From: Acridotheres tristis
Lineage: Eukaryota; Chordata; Aves; Passeriformes; Sturnidae
Length of the DNA stretch: 64,000 nt
Reading direction: 5' to 3'
Assembly: GCA_037013685.1 (NCBI GenBank)
Contig: CM072884.1
Coordinates: forward strand, 111,950,048 to 112,014,047
Notes under the pieces: model-generated
Told to the model about the DNA's origin: nothing
Database searches by the model: none
The model's input: only the letters and a program-made list of their open reading frames with translations
Translations under genes and position numbers: made by a program
Shown here: in pieces, positions 35,907 to 48,724 of the stretch
How positions within the stretch are numbered: the stretch's first letter is position 1
How the letters are laid out: the number at the start of each line of letters is the position of its first letter

Positions 35907-37160
35907 GTATGAACAATGACCACTTTTTGTGTGCTGTGACCTTAACTCGTTTCATCTCCTGAAATACCTTCTTCTTTTTCTCCTTCATTTCCCTTTACAT
36001 AAATGAGGCTCTATTTTCAACACATCTATTTTATACTTATATCACATGTATCTGTGTCTATATAATTGTGGAGAGTGAGAGAATTAAATAGAGCAGTTTA
36101 GTAAGTCCATTTCTTTCACAAATCCCTGTCTTTGAAGCAATTGCATCAACTTTTTAAAGCACCAGGGAATCAGAAACCTGAGTTCTGTTCATTGGTTCTG
36201 TTGCACTGTCCCAGCACTGTCACTTGTCAATGCCCTACAGCTCTCTGTTTGTAAAATGAGGCTAAAATTCCCTTTTATTTGAAGTCTGTTGTGGAAAAAT
36301 ACTCTAAAAATGCAGGATATGTGCTTCTCCTGCTATCTACATTTTATTTATGTTTGAGGCAAGCAGAACCACAACAATCTAATTGTGAGTTTTAAGAGTC
36401 TTCAGTAAAATCAAAATACAAGGAAGTTCTTAATGCTCAAAATTTTAAAGTCTGTGCAAGTTTTGTGGATGTGCTGATTTGTGAAAGGCTAGTGGGAATA
36501 ATTAAAGAAGGTGAGGACGTGGCTATGAAGACAAAAATTTTCTTTTTCTCACCCTTCACCACAAAAAATGCTGGAAGAATGCTTAATCTGGACATTTGTT
36601 TTTCAAGTAATGAGTGCAGAGTATGAAGGGACATCAAGAGGAGTTGCAGCAAATACTGAATTTAAAGGAAATCCATTACTGAGCCAGAGGCAAGAATCCA
36701 AGTGCTCTGAAGGGACATGCACTGGGATTGGCTGAGCTCTGGTGAAAAGATACACTGGCACATTAAAAAGAGGGGGTTTGGACAATAATTATTTTATTTC
36801 TGCTTTAGGGTGGAGTCCAGGGTACATACAGATACTATTTTATATAGCCTTGTATACATGTATATATGCATTTCTGTAGATTTGGTAATTGATAATTAGA
36901 AAAGAGAGAAAAGCAAACAACTTACCACACTATTACATCAACAGATTCAACCTGTTTGGATCTTTGGAACTCAAACTCTGCTAGATTGGTTTGTTTATAT
37001 TAATGGCTAAAAAGGGAACTGCTGATCCAGTGAATACATTTGGCTTTCATAAGGCATTCACCAAAACACCCCAGAACTATTTACAATAGAATTTAAATCA
37101 GTGTCTCATAATAAACAAATTGAGAACTGGCTAATTAGCCTGTCACCAGTAATAGGTATC

Positions 37161-37748
37161 TTAAGTTGAGATTGTTCAGCCTGGGGAAGAGAAGCTTTGG
37201 GGTGATCAAACTGTGGCCTGAAGGAGCTGCAGGAACCATGGAGAGAGACAATTGCCAAGGGATGGAGGGACAGCACCCAGGGGATGGAGGGACAGCACCC
37301 AGGGGATGGAGGGACAGCACACAGGGAATGGAGGGACAGCACCCAGGGAATGCAGGGACAGCACACAGGGGATGGAGGGACAGCACCCAGGGAATGGAGG
37401 GACAGCACCCAGGGAATGGAGGGACAGCACCCAGGGAATGGAGGGACAGCACCCAGGGAATGGAGGGACAGCACCCAGGGAATGGAGGGACAGCACACAG
37501 GGAATGGCTCCCACTGCCAGAGGGCAGGGCTGGATGGGATATTGGGAATTAGGAATTGTTCCCTGAGAGGGTGGGCAGGGGCTGGGATGGAATTCCCAGA
37601 GCAGCTGTGGCTGCCCCTGGATCCCTGGCAGTGCCCAAGGCCAGGTTGGACATTGGGACAGTGGGAGGTGTCCCTGCCATGGCAGGGGTGGCACTGGATG
37701 GGCTTTAATGTTCCTTCCAACCCAAATCACTCCATGACTTTATGATTT
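37161..37748 (+). mobile_element. CR1 LINE 3' fragment carrying an expanded minisatellite
   Basis: It begins GAGATTGTTCAGCCTGGGGA and, after the tandem array at 37261-37502, continues GGGCAGGGCTGGATGGGATA and CAGAGCAGCTGTGGCTGCCC. It ends CCAACCCAAATCACTCCATG. Apart from the array it is an ordinary copy. The long frames on both strands here are produced by the array. Confidence 0.93.
37261..37502 (+). repeat. 22-bp minisatellite, 11 copies, inside a CR1
   Basis: Units of exactly 22 bp start at 37261 and contain GATGGAGGGACAGCACCCAG. Variants are ACACAG for ACCCAG and AATGG or AATGC for GATGG. The same unit occurs once in other CR1 copies and three times at 55467-55532. Confidence 0.97.
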
Positions 37749-39787
37749 TGTTGTTACTTAAACCCAGAGATTCCTCTACAGGATTCCTGTCCAGGTACCC
37801 AGGAAGTTCATTAGGGAGAAACAACTTGGCAATATATTGACAACTGGAAATACAAGTTGATAAATGCAGCACAGGGCAGAAGTTATTTGCATATCTTACT
37901 GATTCCAAATTAGCCCCCTTCACTCATGAAGGAACAACTTAACACAGTCATCTTTATTTCTGGCACAGTGACAGCCACTGCTCTGCTCAGGGCCAAAGTG
38001 AAAAATGTGAATAAATGGAGAACCACAGTGGAGAATCCCATGGGAAATGTGGCTGTGCCATTAAATACCCCTTGCATGGAAAGCTGTGTCAATCATCCCT
38101 TATCAAAAAGGCTCTTTGCAGAGTTTGGAGGTGCTTAGAAGTGCCTGGGAAAGCCATGGGTGTATGGAAAAATCTTTGGAGCATGTTGAGAAATAGAGAG
38201 GTTTGAAATTGTTCAAATCACGGTCTGGGGTTGAGGAAACGTGATGTAATTATCAAAATAAAGAGTGTCACAGAGCACCTGCTTAGTGTCAGTGTCAGAA
38301 AAGGGGTATTCCAAATAAATTAAACATTTTCATGGGGCGTTAAAGCAGACTGGGGCACCCAGGAGCTCTCAGGGACACTGGGGAATGTCAACACAAATAG
38401 GGATGAGAAAACAAAGCAGAATTATAAAAACAATCACCAAACATAAATCCAGAGGCTCCAAACTCTCAGTAATTCCCAGCAGAAATGAACATGTAACATA
38501 AGGCCAGAGGGACCTGGTGTCCTGCAGGAAAACCTGTGCCAATGGAGAAGAATTCAGGCAAAGGCTGGAATGAGTCTGTTTTCCAGTGGACTTGAATGAA
38601 AATGAGAATTTTTTTGTTCCCAGACAAGGTCTGTGATTTCCGTATTCATCCTATTTCATCCTATGTGTGATGGAAAAATAAAATGTTACTTTTCTCTAGA
38701 GGAAAAAGTCTTAAACCACATATCAGACATGGTGAGCTCCTTCATTTCAGCATTTTTATCTAACTCACATTTAAAATGACACTTAGGGAAGAAAATGCTT
38801 TGTGCCAACATCTTTCTGTGTTCACACAATTGCTTGTGGAATTGCCGTTTAGTTTTAGGGTGTCTCTGCTCTTCTGTACAGAACTAAACATTTTCTACAA
38901 AGAACTGTAGTGATTTTGGAAGTATTGTTTTATTTTATCTTTTACAATTGAAGGTTGATGGATGTCTTCAAAGTCAGAATTTTTATTCAGAGAAAAAGGA
39001 GTTTTCAAAGAAATTCAGTTTTCTTTCAGGAAACTGTTTTGTTGGCTTGTTCTGTGGCTTTCCTTTGAGTTAAATGTCACATTTCAACCACACTGCAAAG
39101 AAGCTTTCCCATAACAAAGCACTGTTCATGTGAGAGCAAAAGCAGACCCTGGGGACAGCCACTTGATGACACGAAAAAGGTCAAAAATGAGGAGTGGGGA
39201 GAATAAATAACGTTCAGTGGGAATCAGCCAGATCCTGGGGTGCAGTTCTGGAGAGAGTAATTAAGCACTGCCATTGTTAAGCACTACAATAGAAAATGGG
39301 AAATGAGCAGGGCTTGCAGTGCAAGGGAGGATTTCTCCAGTCACCTTCACAACAGAACATGAGGTTTCAGTGGCAGTAACACAATGAGGCTCTCAGGAGC
39401 TCAGGGACACCTGGTTGGGGTTTGTGTCACCAAACAGGAGCATTCCCATCAGGGATCTGTCTGAATAAGGACATGTTGTGCTGATATCTCATGGACAAGA
39501 ACAGATCTACTTATCTGGGATAACAACATGTTTATCAAGGCTGATGCTGAACCAAGCATGAAGCTGGAACTTTGCTCTATTTCAAGAAAAGCTGATAATG
39601 TGATTTTTCTTTTCATGCAGAGGGTGTAGTCAAAAGATCCTCTTGTGATAAATTAAAAGGCAAAACATTTTTGTCACAGTACTGAATTTGTACCAAGTAT
39701 GTTTCAAGTGCCACCAAGTACAAGCACACACAGCATCTCTCAGTCCTCTCAGGGCACAGGTGTGTGATGAATTTGAGATCTAAAAAT

Positions 39788-40317
<530 letters not shown>

Positions 40318-41869
40318 TCGTGGGTGGAATTGATGGTTAGGGTAACGTCTTTCTGGGCAGGGAGTGGAAAAACTGGAGGGAAGAAATAGGTTCCTTATGT
40401 CGCCAGAATCTGCCTGGCAAGGGAATCTAGAGAGGAGACAGAGAACCTGCCATGGAGTAGAGAACTGGCCAGGCAAGGCAGGACTGCACAGGATACCTGC
40501 AGGACCCCTCAGCTGAGCCCCCTCTGTACAGACACAACTCACAGCCCACTGGAATTGCTACCAGAGTAATTCTGGATGGTTTTGGCCAGATGGTAAAGTC
40601 TCTAACTAAATAGCAGGGTTGCTCTCAGCCTGGGCAGGACATCTGCAGGTCACAATGACTCATATTCTGCTCAGAGATGAGCACCTGTAAAATTCACATT
40701 ATTTTCTCTGAAGCTGTATAATAGTTCTCAAGAAATCAGGGATACAAGATTATTATTATGAAAATGCAGTATAAAAATCAGTTGCAAATCTCAGCAAAAG
40801 CGAAGGTTTTGAAGTGTAGGATTCTGGGAGGTGGCAGTGCTGGCAGTGCCAAACAGATTAAATAAATTAAAGGCAATTTGGTTGTGCATTTTACATTACA
40901 CTTTATTTCCATGCAGTACTGCTTCTCGCAGTGCTTGGAAATGGGCAGACACATCTGCCTTGCACAGAGCCAGTCTGGGGCTGTTTCTTTGCTTTCTAAC
41001 TGGTTTCATTTCCAAACATGAATTCTGAAATAAAGCACAAGCAGTGTTGAGAGTCAAGACATCTGCACCAACTTAGTTCTACCAGGTGGGCACTGCTACC
41101 TTCCTGGGGTCCTGGAAGTTACATAAGTCTCTGATTTTGGCAGTAATTTTAGCTAATGTGTTAAAGAAGTCAGCCGTGGAAAAGCACAGGAAACTGCCAA
41201 AGATTTCTAAGGGTAAACCAAACATTTGAATTTACAACATTTGCTATATGAAGAAGGCTTTTATGGCTTAGTTTTTTTGATTTTTTTAATATGCTAAAGC
41301 TCTGAAATAAAATAGAAGTAATGAGTAAATGAAAGAAAGGGAAATGAAAGTTTAGATGTGTAAATTCAAGGAGCTTGTCCCAAGAAGCAGAAAGGAATAA
41401 ATCAACTAAAGCCTGTCTTCTTAAAAGGAAATACTGTTAGATGCTGAATTTGGGAGGGTTTATGCATAAAATGAGCTCTTGAGGGACTTTTCCTGCAAGA
41501 TTCTAGCACAGATTATTCATGATATCAGTGTGTGTGCCAGTCCTTGGTGTCCTGGGCTGAGGAAGGGGACTGAAGGGAGTACCCTGAACCTTTGGAAGTG
41601 ATGAACTCTGTATTGTCTCTAGAGATTCTTTGCACCACCTATTTCAGTGCAGCTTCTGACAGCAGCAGGCACCTCTGCAGAGCAGTGCAGAGCACAACTG
41701 TTGTTTTTCCTGTTGTTTATAGAGACAATAAAGATGATAAAGGTTTTAACAAAGAGTCCCCTGCCTAAATCAGTAATTTTCTATATCCTGAGTCCCCTCA
41801 AATGTGCCCTCTTTAGACATAACCACTTCAGGCCATATCTGCATGAATAAGTGTCTTTTTCCTTCACAG

Positions 41870-41938
41870 ATTTGCCTTATGAGCAAGCCAGGAGATCAGC
41901 CTGGACGAGTCACAGCCACCCCAGCCCTCAGTCAAAAG
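41870..41938 (+). CDS. ERG: ERG coding exon F (central linker)
   Basis: The exon is 69 bp, following TTTTTCCTTCACAG and ending AAAAG|GTAAAA, with phase 1 at both ends. It encodes DLPYEQARRSAWTSHSHPSP and then QSK. This is the central linker between the PNT and ETS domains. Its Ser/Pro-rich make-up suggests a disordered region. The next intron is only 333 bp, the shortest in the window. Confidence 0.95.
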
Positions 41939-42271
41939 GTAAAAGCATCTGCACGGCTGGGGAAACGTGGATTAGACTCCAAAGGGAATTACAGGAGCTC
42001 TGGAGGGGATTTATCCATGTATTTTTGGAAAGTCGATTGTATAGGCAATTCTGGGAGGTGTCACTGGGCAGCCACATCCTTCCTTAAACTCAAACTCATC
42101 AAGTCCATCACCACAGAGCCTTAAAAAGCTTCTTATGAGCTCTCAATCCTCTTGTGTCCATCCTGGAGCAGAGGGCAGCAGGAGTTCCAGGCCAGGGGAC
42201 CTCTCATGGGTTTGGTGAGCAACTTCCTAACTGGAAAAATAACTACATTTTTTTTTTTTTTCCATTTTCAG

Positions 42272-42328
42272 CTACTCAGCCATCATCCTCAACAGTTCCC
42301 AAAACAGAAGACCAGCGTCCTCAGTTAG
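42272..42328 (+). CDS. ERG: ERG coding exon G (central linker)
   Basis: The exon is 57 bp, after a long T tract and CCATTTTCAG, with donor TTAG|GTGGGT and phase 1 at both ends. It encodes ATQPSSSTVPKTEDQRPQL. The VPKTEDQRP stretch is strongly conserved in ERG. The acceptor has one of the longest pyrimidine tracts of the gene, a run of about 15 T. Confidence 0.95.
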   Translation, partial: LLSHHPQQFPKQKTSVLS

Positions 42329-43508
42329 GTGGGTGTCATTTGGTTTGAATTCTGCCTGGGTTTGTTGAATATGATGAGAAGGGCACCAAACTGCACCATC
42401 TGGTTTAGACCACTCCAGTTGGAGAGCTGGAGAGCTTTTGGAGACCACCAAAACCCCAGATGTGAATGAGGTTTGCTCTGCAGCTGGATTTGGGATGAGT
42501 GCAATATTTAAAGGCAGTGACAACCTTCCAGAATAAAAATGCTATTAAAAAAAAATCTATCTACAGTTTAGGTACAAAGGTGGAAGGTAGAATGTCAAAA
42601 GACCCTAATAGTTGAGATGCCAGCAGCTGAAAAATGTGCATGAGCCAAAAAAAAAAAACAAAGGGAATGGATTACAGCCTACAGAAACCCATTTGAATTT
42701 GAAACACAACAGGGATATTTAGAGGGAAAACTGAGGAAAAAGCAGAAGTTTGTGTGTTTATAGAGGAGTGGTTTAGCAAAATGGGTGCCTTTTGTGTTTT
42801 CAGAGCAGCAAATCCATGGGATGGGACCTAATCCCTTACTGCAATTCAGCTGTATTTTGGACAGGTAGCTGGAGAGCACTACAAAGGTCCTGAGTCAGTC
42901 ATGGCTTTTGTTAACAGCAAAAGGTTAGAAGGAGGAAATAAAAGAGATTTAGAGGATATTCTTAGCTCTGGAGACTCTGAGCCAGTTTTTATCACATGGA
43001 TTTTAAATCATTATTCTGGTTTTTGTTATAGTTAAACAAGGCTGTGCATGACTAGGTCTCATTAACTCATGCACAGACTGCCTGGGAAGTATTACACTGA
43101 TTTTTGCCCAAACAGTGTTTTATCTAATCTGCCCTTCTAACCACTAGAAACTTCCTAGAAATATACCAATGATTTATGTTAAGTCCTGAGGACCTTTTAG
43201 TGGCTGTGTGTGAGCTGCACAGATTATTTAAATGTGTAAGGAATGTAACCTGATTGTCTTCTTGGCTGTAAAAGCCACAGGGTCACTCAGTGCTTGCAGC
43301 CCATCACTTTGGCTTTGGTCCTGCTGTCACAGCCCTCCCTTTTTCACTGTTCGTTTTCAGGCCAAAGTAAATTTTCATTCCCAGAGGGAATTCCTAGAGG
43401 GAAATTCTGAGATGCTACAGGCATTGTAAAGCTGACAGAGGCTCTTCTGAAAACCCCAATTGCAAGGTTGATCCATGGGATCCTTCACTGGAGTCCAGTG
43501 ACAAAAGG

Positions 43509-43668
43509 GAATCACAGAGTCACGGAATCACTGAGGTTGGAAAAGCCCTCCAAGGTCATTGAGTCCAGCCTTGCCCTGATCCCACCTTGTCCCCAGCCCA
43601 GAGCACTGAGTGCCACCTCCAGGCCTTCCTTGGACACCTCCAGGGATGGGGATTCCACCACCAGAATG
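43509..43668 (-). mobile_element. CR1 LINE fragment, minus strand
   Basis: Motifs are AATCACAGAGTCACGGAATC, ACTGAGGTTGGAAAAGCCCT, CAGAGCACTGAGTGCCACCT and GGACACCTCCAGGGATGGGG. The repeated 8-mer-like tail lies at the left. It sits in the intron before exon H, ending about 260 bp upstream. Confidence 0.88.
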
Positions 43669-43927
43669 CTTCATAACAGAATTTACATTCTGAATATATG
43701 CACCTGCACATTAATGCAGTACAAAAAGCAAATGTATATCCTTGCACACCCGAGTTTGAAAGGAAAACATGCAAATATTGCCATGCAGAGGGAGAAAATT
43801 GCTTAGGTGTTGGACCTGCTGCCCCATCAGGCAGTGTACACTGCCCCTTACAAGATTCAGAAATAGTACCTGAAATATTTGACGTCTCTGTTGCGGGATT
43901 TTTAATCTTTCTTTCACAATTTTGTAG

Positions 43928-43975
43928 ATCCATATCAGATTCTTGGACCGACCAGCAGCCGACTTGCAAATCCAG
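43928..43975 (+). CDS. ERG: ERG coding exon H (48-bp microexon-like linker)
   Basis: This 48-bp exon lies between CACAATTTTGTAG and CCAG|GTGAGA, in phase 1 at both ends. It encodes DPYQILGPTSSRLANP, the segment immediately before the ETS domain. The matching segment of ETS proteins contributes to autoinhibition and interdomain contacts, so skipping could change DNA binding. The residues match mammalian ERG without visible change. It is the smallest coding exon in the window. Confidence 0.95.
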
Positions 43976-44167
43976 GTGAGAAGGGATTTTACTGATTTAG
44001 GAGGCTTTCCTTTCTTTCACTGCTGAGTGTCCCCACTTCAGCTTTAAGACCAGACCTGGAAGGGGATGTCCCTGATTTTCCCACTTGTCAGCATGGTTCA
44101 GGGGGAGCTGATGGTACCCAGTGTGTTGCAGAATTTCTGAATTACACAAGGGTGGGACTGAGGAATT

Positions 44168-44215
44168 GAGAATCATTAAAGTTGGAAAGGACCTCCAAAG
44201 AGTCCAACCCTTGAA
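44168..44215 (-). mobile_element. Short CR1 LINE tail fragment
   Basis: It consists only of GAGAATCATTAAAGTTGGAA and AGGACCTCCAAAGAGTCCAA, about 48 bp at the 3' end of a CR1. Confidence 0.6.
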
Positions 44216-44547
44216 ACTGGAATTCGCTTCAGTTGCCTGAACATCAGGATTTGGTTAAGGGGTGTAAGAGACCCCCTCTGGTCTCCAGAAGGGTACAAAT
44301 CTCTTACCACTCTTCATCAGCAGTGTCCCAGACTCTGTTAATCCACAACACAGTGTCATACTGGCCTTGATGAATACAAAACTTGGGATGAATAACCCAG
44401 CAGAAATGCATAGGAAACAGAAAACAAAAACCAGGAAAGTATAATCTGTTTGCAAATAATAACTGGGTTAAACACTTCAGGAATGTTCTCCCACCTCAGG
44501 AAGGCAATGGGGTGCATTGTGGATAGGGATGTGTAGCTTAGAAGACA

Positions 44548-44625
44548 ATCACAGACTCACAGAATCACTCAGGTTGGAAAACACCTCAAGGATCGTCGAG
44601 TGCAACCTTGGACCAGCATGTTTTT
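44548..44625 (-). mobile_element. Short CR1 LINE tail fragment
   Basis: CACAGACTCACAGAATCACT, CAGGTTGGAAAACACCTCAA and GGATCGTCGAGTGCAACCTT are the tail end of a CR1. What follows to 44880 is not recognisable. Confidence 0.7.
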
Positions 44626-46698
44626 GCTAAAGACAAGGGATCTTCTGGGTGATGTGGTAGCTCTGACTGGGAGTTGTGCAGATTCCACTGCTCCAAGTCC
44701 GTGGGACACTCTGTGGCTGTACAGCACCATGACCAACACCACATCCCACCAGAGTGGACTGACACTTGTGTGTTCCACTCGTGTCCCTTGCCTGGACAGT
44801 CCCAACATTCATAGTTCCACACAGATCTCCTCAGCCCACAGTGACAGTGGTCCTTTTTTCTTTTTACAAGAATCTTAGGGCCTTTCAAGCCCCTGAAATT
44901 GCCAAAATGATGATCAGTTTCTTTTCCTTTCTCCCAAGTGACATCGAGCACTGTTCTAGATTAGCTGACTCTCTAAACAGTTTTGTGTGGCAGAGGAAAG
45001 TAATTAAGTAAGTGTTAAGAATAGGATTTTCCAAATGGCCTGAGGTGGTGGGGGTTTCCAGGCAACACTGGCCTTGACTGGAAGTGGGGGCCTACATCCC
45101 TTTAATTTGGTCATAAATCATGGCTTGCCAAATTTTATCAAGTGTCCATTTGGTTGACTTCATCACTGTGGATGACACTAACACGATCTGGATTGGGATG
45201 CTTTTATAACATTTGGATATGGAATTCCTCCACGCCATCATTCCTGTGCTTTAACATGTTTTGTGTGTTTATAAATTGGTGGAATTACTCTCTCATTAAA
45301 AGGAAATTGACAGCAACCATTTATTTTCATAGGACTATATATTACATTTGGAAGGCAAGTGTTTATGTTAGAACATATGTTGGATTGCTTATTCAAAAAC
45401 TTGTGTTTTGTCCAGTGCTGAACTGTTTATTGATTTTCAAAGCCTAATCCTCTTGTTTTGTTTCGTGTATTAAAACTTGCATGCCTTGCTCATACCATGG
45501 ATTCTTTTGTTTGTTTGTTTATTTAATGCATGTTAATGGAACAGAAGAAATTCATTAAGGCCAGTTTGGATAAATACAATTTAAATGAATATGGGTTTCA
45601 GTTGCACTGAAGTATAAACTGCTAATGGGTTTCAGATGCTGCTCTAGCTCGATATTGTAATTGCTACTATAAGCTTTCTAAAGAAAAGCTTGTTTATTAT
45701 ACCCACATAGCTGGTTTGGATAAAAAAAAAAAAAATAGAAAGAAACCCAACCGATTCCTGGTCAGAGACGTAGTTCAGAGTTAGCACATCCAGGCTGGTT
45801 GGCAAATTCTGCTGACACCGTGCTTGTGAAACAGATTGCATTGCAAGCTGCTTCAGCTGCATTTTGCATCATTTCAGTGTTGCTTTGTTAAGAAATGCTA
45901 AGCTTCTAACATGACTATCAGTGGCAAGGCCCTTTGAAATCTACTTTCACTTGTCTACAATGGACACATTTTGTTGCCCTACCTCACTTTTGCAAAGTTT
46001 ACAGCAGACTGTTTTCTTTCTGCGGTGGAATTGGCAGAGAGTGAGAAAAATACAACAGCAACATTTTACATCTTAATGTAAAATAATCATTTTAACTCAT
46101 TTGGAGCAGAATGATGACAAGGATGTATTTTATGGACCTTTTCACTGTTCTTGCAATTGTTTTGCCCTCTGGTTGTATGCAGTGCAACAGCAAGCTAATA
46201 AGTTTCCGTTCTGCATTTCCCCAAATGCTGCAAAGGGATGATATGGTTTGGCACGGGCCCAGCTTGCTCTAAACTTCTCCATTTTGTGTGGGCTCATTCC
46301 ATAGCAGGGAACACTTAGTTGCAACATAATGCTGTGAGAACAAGCAGAGTGTTACGCAAGTGAAAGCTGTTTGTGCTGAACTTTAGAGATTAGTTTCCTA
46401 AATGAGCGCTGTATTATTTCCCCATCAATTGTCTGCGCTGAATGACATTAGGTAACAATTAAATCTCCATGGAATGGCATTCTGCCACTCACATGAGGGA
46501 AAACACGACACATTACAATTATCCCTGCTCTTCAGGGTTTCGTGAGACGGTCCTGGGAGAAAGGGGCTGGTTAATAGAAAGAATTAGGAGCCAACATCAC
46601 AACATTCCCTAATGGGGTCCTCGGGGAGAGCCTGCAGGATTGATGCCTTCCCATTATTAATGGCAGCCCTGACATTCCCGCTGTGTTCCTCCCCGCAG

Positions 46699-47219
46699 GC
46701 AGCGGGCAGATCCAGCTGTGGCAGTTCCTGCTGGAGCTGCTGTCGGACAGCTCCAACTCCAACTGCATCACCTGGGAGGGCACCAACGGCGAGTTCAAGA
46801 TGACGGACCCCGACGAGGTGGCGCGGCGCTGGGGCGAGAGGAAGAGCAAGCCCAACATGAACTACGACAAGCTGAGCCGCGCCCTGCGCTACTACTACGA
46901 CAAGAACATCATGACCAAGGTGCACGGCAAGCGCTACGCCTACAAATTCGACTTCCACGGCATCGCCCAGGCGCTGCAGCCTCACCCCCCGGAGTCGTCC
47001 ATGTACAAATACCCGTCGGACCTGCCCTACATGAGCTCCTACCACGCGCACCCGCAGAAGATGAACTTTGTGGCTCCCCACCCCCCTGCCTTGCCCGTGA
47101 CATCCTCCAGCTTTTTTGCCGCCCCCAATCCGTACTGGAATTCGCCGACTGGAGGGATCTACCCCAACACCAGGCTGCCAGCTGCTCATATGCCTTCTCA
47201 TCTCGGCACCTACTACTAA
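46699..47219 (+). CDS. ERG: ERG terminal coding exon I (ETS domain and C-terminus)
   Basis: The exon begins after CTCCCCGCAG, in phase 1, and runs to TAA at 47217-47219, giving residues 302-473. The ETS winged-helix domain covers about residues 305-386, from [13 protein letters not shown] to YAYKFDF. The recognition helix contains LSRALRYYY. Its two arginines (361 and 364 in this numbering) are the ones that read the GGAA core in ETS proteins. After the domain comes the C-terminal activation region, with [20 protein letters not shown] and the ending HLGTYY. The exon is GC- and CpG-rich, which opens a long antisense reading frame with no coding meaning. The ETS domain is intact, with no frameshift. 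Confidence 0.98.
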
Positions 47220-48558
47220 GTGGGGTGGGGGAAATAAACACCAGGCAAAAAGAGCGAAGGCGCTTCTCGCTGGGGTTCGGTCGCTGAGGAGTCGCAATGA
47301 ACTCTGTTGGAGTTACTCCTATTAAAAGTGCCTAAAGAGACAAGTGAAGGTTTGGCTGGGAAAAAGAAACCCAAAACCACGTTAAAAAATAGGTGTCAAA
47401 AAAGACTTTTTTTGTAGTAGGGATTTAAAGGAAATATCCAAGAAGTATTAAGATACTAAAATGTAATGTATATGGGCATCGACTCTGTGGACCAAACAAC
47501 AATAGACTATTGTAGGTAGAAGCATGAAATGATAAGGAAAACCTACGGAAGCTGGTGGTCTTAAAAAGTTGATAAGCTTGTGTGTAAAGTTTGGTATCAT
47601 GCTAGTGCAAAACTGGGACTATACTACAGCAATATAAGGGTAAGTCTATAGTGACCTAACGTACAGTATATGGATCATTACAAAAGAGAGGGAAAAGGGA
47701 AAAAAAAAAAGGGAAAAAAGCCTATCTGTATTTAAAAAATAGAAACATATCAGCAGAAGAGACTGGTTAGTGTGGAAGCTGATTGGGAGTAGAACAGCAG
47801 TGTTGTAGTTAAAATCAAATGAGATCCATTCATCAGAGCGAATCAGCTACTCAAACTGTGAAGACAACCGAAACTTTCAGATTTCTTGACAGTTTTACAG
47901 GAACCCTGAGCCAAACGTGGGAAATGAGAATGTGCTGGAGGGCAAGTGTATGATTGTAGATCAGAGGCCTGCACCTGAGAGAGGAAGCAGGAAGGAGAAA
48001 GAGGAGGATGAAGGTGGTGAGAAGGGGAGGAAAGAAACTTCTTGACCAGTAGAGACTGAAAAGACTGAAAACTTTGTAGTGTTGGGACTATGAAGAAACA
48101 CTTGTTTGGACTTGTGAAACATATTGCTCAGTATTATACCATTCCCAGTATTTCAGGAGGAACAGACTTGATTCAGTAGTAATAAAAAGTAGGAAAAGGG
48201 AAAAGCAGAAGAAGCGAGAAATCAGAATATGCATCTCTCTTTTTTTTTTTTTTATGGGAAAAAAAAAAGCAAAACTGGAATTGTGTTTGATATTTAAAAG
48301 TTACCAGTTAGAACCTCATCATTACTAAGGGAGTTTGTTTCCTATTGGTTAGAGCAAGAGACAACCCCTGACTGCCAGAATCAGAAATCACCTGAGTATT
48401 TTTGTTAGGCGGGCGCCAGTTTTTCTTACCGAGTCGCGAACGCTGTGCGTTTGTCAGAATGAAGTATACAAGTTCAATGTTATTTTTTTTTCCTTTTTAT
48501 ATAATTATTATATAACTTATGCATTTATACACTACGAGTTGATCTCGGCCAACCAAAG

Positions 48559-48577
48559 ACACACACACACACACACA
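48559..48577 (+). repeat. ERG: AC dinucleotide repeat in ERG 3'UTR
   Basis: About nine AC units. They lie where I recall mammalian ERG having a shorter ACACACG stretch, so this looks like a local expansion within conserved 3'UTR sequence. Confidence 0.85.
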
Positions 48578-48695
48578 GAAAAAAAGCAAAAAAAAGGGAC
48601 AATCAAAAAAAACCTATTGTGGCCTTGAATTTTAACTCTGTATGCTTAATGTTTACATTATGAACATATTAGTCCTTAGATTGCAGAATGTATGT

Positions 48696-48701
48696 AATAA
48701 A
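48696..48701 (+). terminator. ERG: Probable ERG polyadenylation signal
   Basis: A canonical AATAAA lies in the context TGTAATAAAATAAGC. About 40-75 bases downstream is GT-rich DNA (GGTTTGCATTTGTGTTTGC, then TTTTTGTGTGTC), as expected for CstF binding. Cleavage is predicted near 48715-48725. This is the best-supported 3' end in the region. Confidence 0.75.
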
Positions 48702-48724
48702 ATAAGCTTGGCCTAGCATGGCAA

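Larger units (their letters stand above)
41939..46698 (+). other. ERG: ERG introns between exons F and I
   Basis: The introns are 333 bp (41939-42271), 1599 bp (42329-43927) and 2723 bp (43976-46698). They hold the CR1 pieces at 43509, 44168 and 44548. The part 45570-46690 has no recognised repeat and reaches up to the ETS exon. Confidence 0.8.
47220..48720 (+). other. ERG: ERG 3' untranslated region
   Basis: This is AT-rich sequence after the stop with no open frame. The part around 48535-48720 (GAGTTGATCTCGGCCAACCA, then an AC repeat, then CTCTGTATGCTTAATGTTTA) resembles the distal 3'UTR of mammalian ERG as I remember it. This supports continuity of the transcript to here. The AATAAA at 47233, only 14 bases after the stop, is unlikely to be used because no GT-rich element follows. 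The right end is inferred from the polyadenylation signal at 48696. Some transcripts may run on to the next AATAAA at 49195. Confidence 0.8.

Noticed and set aside
37106..37745. Repeat-protein-like frames (104-204 residues) on both strands
   Set aside because: They are produced by the 22-bp minisatellite within a CR1, and both strands are equally open.
47233..47238. AATAAA 14 bases after the ERG stop as the main polyadenylation signal
   Set aside because: No GT-rich downstream element follows, and 3'UTR-like sequence continues for another 1.5 kb.
46584..47297. 237-residue antisense frame over the ERG terminal exon
   Set aside because: It is an antisense shadow of the GC-rich ETS-domain exon.
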